DNA of 6,165 nt from an uncultured Collinsella sp. (GTDB taxonomy: Bacteria > Actinomycetota > Coriobacteriia > Coriobacteriales > Coriobacteriaceae). Shown here in pieces: positions 1 to 4,996 of the stretch; positions within the stretch are counted from its first letter, which is position 1; every line of letters begins with the position of its first letter. Below the pieces are notes generated by a model that was not told the DNA's origin, ran no database searches, and saw only the letters and a program-made list of their open reading frames with translations. A program made the translations under genes and the position numbers. Location: NCBI GenBank assembly GCA_902489955.1, contig CABUBY010000096.1:1-6165 (forward strand), given 5' to 3'.

Positions 1-1
1 C

Positions 2-595
2 CTGCAGCAGCTGACCATGGAGTCCAACGGCAAGCATGTCCGCTGGGACGGCAGCGCCGTGACCTCCGATACCGGTGAGATCTTCTGGGGCGAGCCCGGC
101 ACCAACGGTCAGCACGCCTTCTACCAGCTGCTGCACCAGGGCACCGTGGTGGTCCCGGCCGACTTTATCGCTTTCGCCAACACTGCCAACCCCGCAACCG
201 ACAGCGGCCAGGATGTCCACGAGCTGTTCCTGGGCAACTTCCTGGCCCAGACCAAGGCGCTCGCCTTTGGCAAGACGGCCGATGAGGTGCGCGCCGAGGG
301 CACGCCCGAGCAGATCGTCCCGGCCCGCTGCTTTGAGGGCAACCGTCCGACGACCTCGATCTTTGGCGACACGCTGACCCCGTTCGCACTCGGTGAGCTC
401 ATCGCCCTGTACGAGCACATCACGTTTGTCGAGGGCACGGTCTGGGGCATCGACTCCTACGACCAGTGGGGCGTTGAGCTGGGCAAGCAGCTTGCCAAGC
501 AGATTACCCCGGCCTTCCACGACGACGCCGCCAAGGCCGAGCAGGACGCTTCGACCCAGGCGCTCATCGAGTTCTACCGCGCTCACCGCAAGTAG
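2..595 (+). CDS. pgi: Glucose-6-phosphate isomerase, C-terminal part (5' end outside window)
   Basis: This enzyme interconverts glucose 6-phosphate and fructose 6-phosphate in the cytoplasm, in glycolysis and gluconeogenesis. The reading frame is open from base 2 with no start in view; the 197 visible codons are about the last third of a family whose members usually have 450-550 residues. The motif GEPGTNGQHAFYQLLHQGT (bases 89-145) carries the conserved active-site histidine. GTVWGIDSYDQWGVELGK (bases 434-487) fits the second phosphoglucose isomerase signature, ending in the catalytic-region lysine. The internal ATG at base 17 is not the start, because the family sequence (LQQLTMESNGK) continues upstream of it. 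Every lysine codon seen is AAG and most codons end in C or G, as expected of a highly expressed housekeeping gene. It ends at TAG and is followed by a strong hairpin. The identification is very secure. Confidence 0.97.
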   Translation: MQQLTMESNGKHVRWDGSAVTSDTGEIFWGEPGTNGQHAFYQLLHQGTVVVPADFIAFANTANPATDSGQDVHELFLGNFLAQTKALAFGKTADEVRAEGTPEQIVPARCFEGNRPTTSIFGDTLTPFALGELIALYEHITFVEGTVWGIDSYDQWGVELGKQLAKQITPAFHDDAAKAEQDASTQALIEFYRAHRK

Positions 596-621
596 TTTTT
601 CGGCTGACTTGGCTTATGACG

Positions 622-657
622 AAAGGGGCCCGTATCCTATCGGATGCGGGCCCCTTT
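622..657. terminator. Perfect 16-bp hairpin between convergent genes, probable bidirectional terminator
   Basis: The arm at 622-637 (AAAGGGGCCCGTATCC) pairs with 642-657 along its full length, with one G-T wobble and a four-base loop (TATC). It lies 27 bases after the pgi stop and about 75 bases beyond the stop of the coupling ATPase gene on the other strand. The A-run on one side and T-run on the other let it act in both directions, but both T-runs are short (TTTGCTTT on +, TTTCGTC on -). Termination is therefore inferred from stem strength and position. A second GC-rich dyad (CCCGGG at 671-676 and 701-706, about 20-base loop) lies between it and the - strand gene; it has no T-tract and is not called a terminator. 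Confidence 0.85.
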
Positions 658-732
658 GCTTTGCCGTGGTCCCGGGGCGCACGGCCTTTGTGGAACATCG
701 CCCGGGCGTCGCGCGCTGCGAGAACCCTGCGC

Positions 733-2037
733 CTAGATCTCGGCCTCCGCATGGCCTCGCTGCGCCTCGGGCAGCTCCCCGTAGAGCGGATGGTCTTCGA
801 GCCTAAAGCGCTCGACCTGTTCGGGAGTGCGACCGCGTACAAAGAGCCACGAGCGATCGATCGGCGTCGCCATGAGCGTGCTGGGCAGCGCGTCGGCGCG
901 GTCGGAAAACACCCGGGCACTCTCGGGATCCTGGAACGCCAGTACCAGATGCGTGTCGCAGTTGCCCATGATGGAGCGTGCGCGTGCCTCGCCATAGAGC
1001 GCATCGAGCTGGTTGGTCGACTGCAGCAGCAGCGTTGCCCAGATGTTGCGGCTTCGGATAATCGAGAGTACGTTGTCGATCTGGGGGATCTGCAGATTTG
1101 CGAAGTCATCGAGCATAAAGCGCACGGGCACGGGCAGGCTGCCGTCGGGCTGCCTATCGGCCTCACGAATGAGGCCCATAAACGCCTGCGAAATAAAGAG
1201 GCTGGTCAGCGGATCGAGATTGCGGTCAATATCGCTCACGGTTACAAACAGGGCGCAGGGGGTGTGTCCCATGGAAGCGAAGTCCACCTGATGGCACTCA
1301 CGATAGAGCTGTGCCGCACCGTCGAATCCCAGACACATGACCTTTTCGGCAAGGATGCCGACGATGCTCGCGTGCATGCGCTCGGCATTTTGCGTAATGG
1401 CGTAGCGCCGCCATAGCGAGAGGGCATAGCTTTGGGGGTCGGTCGTGATCAGGTCGTCAAACAATCGACCCGTGGCACCGTCCTGCAGGTGCTCGATCAG
1501 CTTGATGACCGAGCTGATCGTCTGCTCGTCGGCGGGTAGCTGTTCGGTGACGTAGGCGATAAGACACGACAGCAGGTTTGCCGCCGCATGATCCCAAAAA
1601 GGCTGGTTGTTGTCCTCGATGGGGCAGATGGCCTTTGCCACCGAGAGGATGTCCTGCTGGTTGGGCCTGCCGTCCGCCTTGCGGCGAATGTGCCTCAGGG
1701 GGTTGTAGCCGCAGCGCTCGATGCCGAGCGCAAGGGCCGGGACGGTGTAGAGGTCGGCGAAGTTGAGACATTGCACGCGGTAACCGTGGGCTGCCAGCAC
1801 GGGTCCCACTTCGCGACAGAGCGTGCCTTTGGTGTCGAGCACGATGTAGCTTGCGTTCATTTGCAGCAGGTTGGGCTTGAGGACGTTTCGGGTCTTGCCG
1901 GCTCCCGAGGGGCCGATCACAAGTGCATTGTTGTTGAGTCCCGTTTGGCGGGTGTCGCAGGAAAGCGTTCGATCCTTGGCGAGGATGGTGGACGATGCGG
2001 ACTCAGATGCGGCGAGGCGGCTGGCGAGGTTAGACAT
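733..2037 (-). CDS. VirD4/TraG-type coupling ATPase (T4SS DNA-transfer family), short form without membrane anchor
   Basis: 434 residues. Family members are hexameric ATPases that pass DNA-protein substrates to a type IV secretion channel during conjugation. Walker A is GPSGAGKT at residues 42-49, inside NNNALVIGPSGAGKTRNVLKPN, and is followed by YIVLDTKGTLCREVG, both typical of VirD4-like proteins of Gram-positive elements. Walker B is RFMLDDFAN at 306-314, with Asp311 where the classical motif has Glu. LLLQSTNQLDALYG (337-349) and GNCDTHLVLAFQDPESAR (358-375) are further conserved blocks. Family members usually have about 600 residues with N-terminal membrane helices; here only about 41 polar residues precede Walker A and no membrane segment is visible. 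The ATG at 2037 is chosen because AAGGAGGT lies five bases upstream. The open frame extends 64 codons further upstream, but that stretch is Arg/Pro/Ser-rich, lies antisense-frame over clpP and adds no membrane helix. It is the last gene of the operon. The family is secure; a role in conjugation is uncertain without other transfer genes. Confidence 0.9.
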   Translation of the reverse strand: MSNLASRLAASESASSTILAKDRTLSCDTRQTGLNNNALVIGPSGAGKTRNVLKPNLLQMNASYIVLDTKGTLCREVGPVLAAHGYRVQCLNFADLYTVPALALGIERCGYNPLRHIRRKADGRPNQQDILSVAKAICPIEDNNQPFWDHAAANLLSCLIAYVTEQLPADEQTISSVIKLIEHLQDGATGRLFDDLITTDPQSYALSLWRRYAITQNAERMHASIVGILAEKVMCLGFDGAAQLYRECHQVDFASMGHTPCALFVTVSDIDRNLDPLTSLFISQAFMGLIREADRQPDGSLPVPVRFMLDDFANLQIPQIDNVLSIIRSRNIWATLLLQSTNQLDALYGEARARSIMGNCDTHLVLAFQDPESARVFSDRADALPSTLMATPIDRSWLFVRGRTPEQVERFRLEDHPLYGELPEAQRGHAEAEI

Positions 2038-2647
2038 GGGCGACCTCCTTGGTGGTCGAGAGGATTTCGTGGGCAAAGCCGAGCTCGACGGCGCGCTCGG
2101 CCGAAAGGTAGGTGTCTTTTGCAGTGAGGGACTGGATGCGCTTGGGCGTGAGGCCGCTGCGGTCCGAGAGGATTTGCGTGAGGGTCTTGCGGGTCTGCAT
2201 GAGACGCCGGCTGGTTTCCTGCAGCGCAAGTGCCGAGCCGCCTGCCCCCTGGGGGATCAGTGGGTCGTGAATCATGAGCTCTGCATGGGGCGCCATACGG
2301 CGATCGTCGCCGCCCATAAAGATCACAGCGCCCATGGACGCGGCGAATTCCAGGCAGACGGTGCGGATGGGGCACGATGCGAGGCGCATGGCGTCATAGA
2401 TCGCAAGACCCGATCGCACGCTTCCGCCGGCGCTGGCGACAAATATGGTGATGGGGCGGCTGGGGTCGGTGGCATCGAGCAGGCGGATCTGCTGGCATAG
2501 GTCGTGGGCCATCGGGGTTTCGATGTTTCCCATGACGGAGAGCTCGCGACGGGCGAGCATCTCATCGTAAATGCTGGTGAGCGTGATACCTCGGGCGGAT
2601 TCACGCATGGTGAGGGGGCTGATGATGGGGGAATGATTGGTGTCCAT
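2030..2647 (-). CDS. ClpP-family serine peptidase (ATP-dependent Clp protease proteolytic subunit homolog)
   Basis: 205 residues, about the usual ClpP length. ClpP forms a double heptameric chamber that degrades proteins fed in by an AAA+ unfoldase. Visible family blocks, in order: SIYDEMLARRELSVMGNIE (25-43); the oxyanion region ASAGGSVRSGLAIYDAM (71-87), with Ala where Pro is usual; the nucleophile Ser104 in FAASMGA; His127 in ELMIHDPL; and Asp178 in AKDTYLSAERAVELGF. All three triad positions are kept with near-normal spacing, so it is probably active. The start ATG at 2647 follows AAAGGAG at five bases. There is no signal peptide or membrane segment, so it should be cytoplasmic. It lies 63 bases after the unknown gene and overlaps the ATPase gene by 8 nt. 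It is probably an accessory paralogue rather than the housekeeping ClpP, because no ClpX, ClpC or second clpP is adjacent and its partners are a coupling ATPase and an unknown protein. Related enzymes of the fold include SppA and phage head peptidases, but the length and motifs fit ClpP best. Confidence 0.93.
   Translation of the reverse strand: MDTNHSPIISPLTMRESARGITLTSIYDEMLARRELSVMGNIETPMAHDLCQQIRLLDATDPSRPITIFVASAGGSVRSGLAIYDAMRLASCPIRTVCLEFAASMGAVIFMGGDDRRMAPHAELMIHDPLIPQGAGGSALALQETSRRLMQTRKTLTQILSDRSGLTPKRIQSLTAKDTYLSAERAVELGFAHEILSTTKEVAHV
2043..2050 (-). promoter_or_regulatory. Ribosome binding site of the coupling ATPase gene, inside clpP
   Basis: On the - strand this reads AAGGAGGT, close to a perfect anti-16S complement, five bases before the ATG at 2037-2035. 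The same bases encode Lys-Glu-Val near the ClpP C-terminus. The downstream start and the ClpP stop overlap as ATGTCTAA (2037-2030). This arrangement fixes the ATPase start and points to translational coupling of the two proteins. Confidence 0.85.
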
Positions 2648-2689
2648 GAGGACTCCTTTCTGTTGGTTGTGTTGTGGAATAGGATTGTT

Positions 2690-2711
2690 GCCCGCGGAGG
2701 GGCTGGCGGGC
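2690..2711 (-). other. Small GC hairpin at the end of the unknown gene, ahead of clpP
   Basis: GCCCGC at 2690-2695 pairs with GCGGGC at 2706-2711 across a ten-base loop. It starts at the stop codon of the upstream gene. On the transcribed strand it is followed by AACAATCC and not by a T-run, so it is unlikely to terminate transcription. It could protect an mRNA end or modulate expression of the distal genes. The rest of the 63-base gap is A/C-rich leader ending in the clpP ribosome binding site. Confidence 0.35.
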
Positions 2712-3601
2712 TACAGGGTTCGTCCGAGCCTGAGATCGAGCTCGGTTGTGGGGCAGGCTGCCTGTTCGTGCGGCTCGCAAGCGCCAAGGGCTCCAAAGCG
2801 ATGGAGCGTTGCGACGGGCGTGGTGTAGGCGAGCCGCAGCTGATGCTCGATAGGGGCACATCCGTCATTTTTGTAATGAGCCGCGTAGTACTGCGCGATG
2901 CTGGCGTTCATCTCACTGCCATTGCGATGGCGCTCAAACTGGCGTCTGCAGGTCTCGATGATCTTTGCTACCGACTTGGGTGCCGTCGCGGGAACAAGGG
3001 CGAGATAGCCCTCAAATAGTTCGTTGATGCTCAGGAGGCACAGCAGGTCGATCAGCGTCCTTATGGCTGCTCCCTCGGCAGAAAAGTGCGCGGTCATGCG
3101 GTTATATCGGTTGCGGTCGACGATGGCCACATGGGGTCTAGGAGTTTTCTGCCCCGTGGTCCCGGGCTTTTGCCGCGCCTGTGAATTGAGCTCGACGTTG
3201 CAGCGCTTGAGGCCGTCCAACGGAAGGAACAGTGCGGTGCGCAGGGTGTTCCGCTTGCTTTCGAGTTCATGACGCTCGTCGGGTTCCCATTCGAGCTTGA
3301 GTTTCGTGTCGAGCGCCGTAAGCATATGGGCTAGGCAGCCTACGGTAAGAATGTGCGAATCGTTGTCGCGTTTTGGGGCATAGGGGTCTGTCAGCTTGCG
3401 AATGTCGGGGTCGCCCATGATCTTTGTGCAGCGCTTCAGCAGTTGAGGGTGATCGGCCAAGATCGTCGCGAGCGGTAGCGACGCGTAGTTCTTGATGGTC
3501 GCGGCGGCAAAGGCGGCGTCATATTCGTTTGCATATGCTCGCTCAATGCGGGCATCCAGAATGCTTTTCTTATCGCCGTCTTCAGCGTGGTGGTTTGTCA
3601 T
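2711..3601 (-). CDS. Hypothetical protein, first gene of the three-gene operon
   Basis: 296 residues; I do not recognise the family. The ATG at 3601 is chosen because GGAG lies five bases upstream. An upstream in-frame ATG at 3757 has no ribosome binding site and would add 52 residues translated from a DNA repeat (His/Gln/Asn-rich). The protein looks soluble and mostly helical: a charged N-terminus (MTNHHAEDGDKKS), a helical stretch at about 15-60, a charged segment EWEPDERHELESKRNTLR (104-121), a basic linker around 138-165, and a moderately hydrophobic stretch near 178-203. That stretch is interrupted by Asp and Glu and is not a convincing membrane helix. Five cysteines are scattered with no zinc-binding pattern. 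I see no nuclease, helicase, relaxase or helix-turn-helix motif. As the leading gene ahead of the peptidase and ATPase it may encode their partner, substrate or regulator; that is inference from position only. Confidence 0.8.
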   Translation of the reverse strand: MTNHHAEDGDKKSILDARIERAYANEYDAAFAAATIKNYASLPLATILADHPQLLKRCTKIMGDPDIRKLTDPYAPKRDNDSHILTVGCLAHMLTALDTKLKLEWEPDERHELESKRNTLRTALFLPLDGLKRCNVELNSQARQKPGTTGQKTPRPHVAIVDRNRYNRMTAHFSAEGAAIRTLIDLLCLLSINELFEGYLALVPATAPKSVAKIIETCRRQFERHRNGSEMNASIAQYYAAHYKNDGCAPIEHQLRLAYTTPVATLHRFGALGACEPHEQAACPTTELDLRLGRTL

Positions 3602-3617
3602 AGCTTCTCCAATCGGT

Positions 3618-3694
3618 TGATGTTCGTGCTGTTTGTTGATGTGTTGGTTGTCGTGAGTGATGTGCTTGCCGTGGGTGATGTGCTGACGTTGGGG
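3618..3694 (-). repeat. Four degenerate tandem repeats of 18-21 nt in the operon leader
   Basis: On the + strand, units beginning TGATGT(T/G) start at 3618, 3637, 3658 and 3676, so the periods are 19, 21 and 18 bases. The two best copies are GTGAGTGATGTGCT (3654-3667) and GTGGGTGATGTGCT (from 3672), which differ at one base. On the transcribed - strand the array is almost free of T and rich in C and A, ending just before the ribosome binding site of the unknown gene. It could be an array of protein-binding sites or an unstructured mRNA leader. The repeats are degenerate, so chance low complexity is also possible. Confidence 0.55.
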
Positions 3695-3918
3695 TGCTAT
3701 GCGGTTTTCAATGAGCCCGTGAGGCAGTTGCTGCAGGGGCGGGATGGAACGGCCCATGCAAGGCGGAAGGCATCGTGCTCAAAATCGAGACAGCAATGCC
3801 CTGGGTGCCTCACATGTGGCAGTTACCTCATTAAGTTGTCATTGCGTTTGGGGTTGTACTTTGCCGATCTTCCTTCTCTTACACGCTAAAACTCAAACTT
3901 CATATGCTCGATCTACTT

Positions 3919-3939
3919 AAAACCGCAACGGCGGTCTTT
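3919..3939. terminator. Isolated terminator-like hairpin in the divergent intergenic region
   Basis: ACCGC (3922-3926) pairs with GCGGT (3931-3935) across the loop AACG. After one bulged C, AAA (3919-3921) pairs with TTT (3937-3939). The + strand continues in T and the - strand ends in TTTTAAG, so the structure has terminator form in both directions. No gene ends here: the neighbours on both sides diverge. It may insulate the two units, attenuate the long leader of the - strand operon, or mark the end of a lost gene or an unseen small RNA. The stem is short, so confidence is moderate at best. Confidence 0.4.
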
Positions 3940-4028
3940 TATCAACTTATATGTCGGAACGCGTCTTTGCAAGTACTTTTTTGTCTTTGTTTCAAATGGG
4001 GTGGTTTTGCAACCGTCATACGCGCGCC

Positions 4029-4057
4029 GTGCGAACGTGCCCCGGCTCGGATAAGAT
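4029..4057 (+). promoter_or_regulatory. Possible sigma-70-type promoter of the Cof-type HAD gene
   Basis: TAAGAT at 4052-4057 resembles a -10 box (four of six to TATAAT). Seventeen bases upstream lies GTGCGA at 4029-4034, a weak -35 box (three of six). Transcription would start near 4064, leaving a short leader that contains AAGGAGG at 4079-4085. The spacing and distance to the gene are good, but the -35 match is poor. Confidence 0.35.
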
Positions 4058-4090
4058 AGTGCGCGATAAAAACGATGCAAGGAGGCACAT

Positions 4091-4933
4091 ATGGCAATTA
4101 AAGCCATCGCAATGGATATCGACGGTACGCTCACCAACGATCAGAAGGTGATCAGCCCGCGTACGCGCGAAAAGCTGCTCGCGGCGCAGGAGTCGGGCAT
4201 TAAGCTCATCTTGGCTTCGGGTCGTCCCGCATGGGGGCTACATGCTCTGGCACAGGAGCTCGACCTCCAAAACCATGACGGTCTGCTAGTCGCTTTCAAT
4301 GGCGCACACGTCGTCGATGCCCAGACCGACGAGGTGCTGTTCGATCAGGCTATGCCTGCCGACGAATTGCATCGCCTGATTGATCACCTGCGTAATTTTG
4401 ACGTGATCCCTATGATTTCGCTCGGTCGCGATTTGCACGTCGAGGACTCGTACCGCTGTATGATCACGCTGCCTGACGGCTCGCAGAAAAACATCGTCAA
4501 ATACGAGCGCGATGCGTGCGATCTTAAGATCCGCGAGGTCGAGAGCCTGCATGAGGTCGCTGATGCTTATCCCGTGGACAAGCTGCTGACGGCGGGCGAT
4601 CCGGCCTACCTGCAGGCGCATTACGAGGAGATGTATGCGCCCTTTAAACAGACGCTTTCGGGCATGTTTACGGCCGACTGGTACTTTGAGTACACGGCGC
4701 CCGGTATCGACAAAGCCCGTGCGCTCGAGGGTGCCCTGCCCAAACTCGGCATCGATGCCAGCGAGGTCGTATCGTTTGGCGACGGCCAGAACGACAAGTC
4801 CATGATTGAGTGGGCCGGCACCGGTGTTGCCATGGGCAACGCGGTCGACGAGGTTAAGGCCGTGGCCCAGATGGTGACCGCCAATAACAACGAAGACGGC
4901 ATTGCAGTGGCGCTGGATAAGCTGCTGGGTTAG
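4091..4933 (+). CDS. Cof-type HAD-family hydrolase (probable sugar-phosphate phosphatase)
   Basis: 280 residues, the usual length for Cof/YidA-type (HAD IIB) phosphatases, which are cytoplasmic Mg-dependent enzymes acting on sugar phosphates and related metabolites. All four HAD motifs are present: motif I MDIDGTL with Asp9 (nucleophile) and Asp11 (acid/base); motif II LILASGR with Ser43; motif III Lys208 in GIDKARAL; and motif IV GDGQND at 230-235. The FNGA segment at 69-72 and the roughly 160-residue cap between motifs II and III fit the C2 cap class. The start ATG at 4091 follows AAGGAGG at five bases. It has its own likely promoter and is followed by a terminator, so it is probably mainly monocistronic. 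The substrate cannot be read from the sequence; FMN, erythrose 4-phosphate and hexose phosphates are all known in the family. Confidence 0.95.
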   Translation: MAIKAIAMDIDGTLTNDQKVISPRTREKLLAAQESGIKLILASGRPAWGLHALAQELDLQNHDGLLVAFNGAHVVDAQTDEVLFDQAMPADELHRLIDHLRNFDVIPMISLGRDLHVEDSYRCMITLPDGSQKNIVKYERDACDLKIREVESLHEVADAYPVDKLLTAGDPAYLQAHYEEMYAPFKQTLSGMFTADWYFEYTAPGIDKARALEGALPKLGIDASEVVSFGDGQNDKSMIEWAGTGVAMGNAVDEVKAVAQMVTANNNEDGIAVALDKLLG

Positions 4934-4955
4934 AATCGCCGATAAAGCATGGTTC

Positions 4956-4981
4956 GGGCGTCCGCTTGCGGGCGCCCTTTT
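4956..4981 (+). terminator. Intrinsic terminator after the Cof-type HAD gene
   Basis: GGGCGTCCGC (4956-4965) pairs with GCGGGCGCCC (4968-4977), with one T-G wobble and a very tight turn, followed directly by TTTT (4978-4981). This is a classical rho-independent terminator 22 bases after the HAD stop. It ends only 15 bases before the GTG start of the next gene, so that gene must rely on read-through or on a promoter within the end of the upstream gene. It could also act as an attenuator. Confidence 0.82.
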
Positions 4982-4984
4982 GTT

Positions 4985-4992
4985 AGGGAGGG
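4985..4992 (+). promoter_or_regulatory. Ribosome binding site that fixes the GTG start of the second HAD gene
   Basis: AGGGAGGG contains GGAGG (4987-4991), five bases ahead of GTG at 4997. The only in-frame upstream ATG (4949) has no ribosome binding site, and its 16 extra codons would be the terminator hairpin itself. The GTG start places the HAD motif I at residues 10-15, as usual for the family. Confidence 0.8.
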
Positions 4993-4996
4993 TGCC

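Larger units (their letters stand above)
3602..4090. other. Divergent intergenic region between the - strand operon and the Cof-type HAD gene
   Basis: This 489-base stretch holds no gene I can support. From left to right it contains the ribosome binding site and tandem-repeat leader of the - strand operon (to about 3694), a partial dyad around the palindrome CACATGTG (3811-3818), an isolated hairpin at 3919-3939, a T-rich patch near 3977-3996, and a possible promoter for the HAD gene. The part from about 3830 to 4015 is clearly more AT-rich than the coding DNA on both sides, as expected of a regulatory region. No tRNA or other structured RNA was recognised. A - strand promoter must lie here, but no good match was found; the best was TTGATA (3945-3940) with TTTAAG (3921-3916) at 18 bases, which would give a leader of about 300 bases. 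Confidence 0.6.

Noticed and set aside
616..1416. 266-codon + strand frame over the ATPase gene
   Set aside because: It begins within the hairpin region and is antisense to a gene with clear Walker motifs; its protein shows no recognisable domain.
1588..2500. Two long + strand frames over the ATPase and clpP genes
   Set aside because: Both are antisense to well-supported genes and cross their boundaries without family motifs.
3618..3694. CRISPR array
   Set aside because: The units are only 18-21 bases, contiguous and degenerate, with no spacers and no cas genes.
3602..3757. 52-residue N-terminal extension of the unknown protein from an upstream ATG at 3757
   Set aside because: There is no ribosome binding site at that ATG, the extension is a His/Gln/Asn-rich reading of the DNA repeat, and the ATG at 3601 has a good site.
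3765..3840. tRNA or structured RNA gene suggested by short dyads such as GGCAT/ATGCC
   Set aside because: The stems are short and imperfect, with no anticodon arm or T-loop motif; only the palindrome CACATGTG is notable.
3587..3889. 100-codon + strand frame with a hydrophobic N-terminus resembling a small membrane protein
   Set aside because: The hydrophobic stretch is a translation of the tandem repeat, no ribosome binding site precedes it, and it overlaps the start of the - strand gene.
3913..4137. 74-codon - strand frame in the divergent region
   Set aside because: It overlaps the start of the Cof-type HAD gene antisense, runs through the hairpin, and has no start signal or motif.
4949..4996. 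ATG at 4949 as start of the second HAD gene
   Set aside because: The extra codons coincide with the terminator hairpin and have no ribosome binding site; GTG at 4997 has a strong one.
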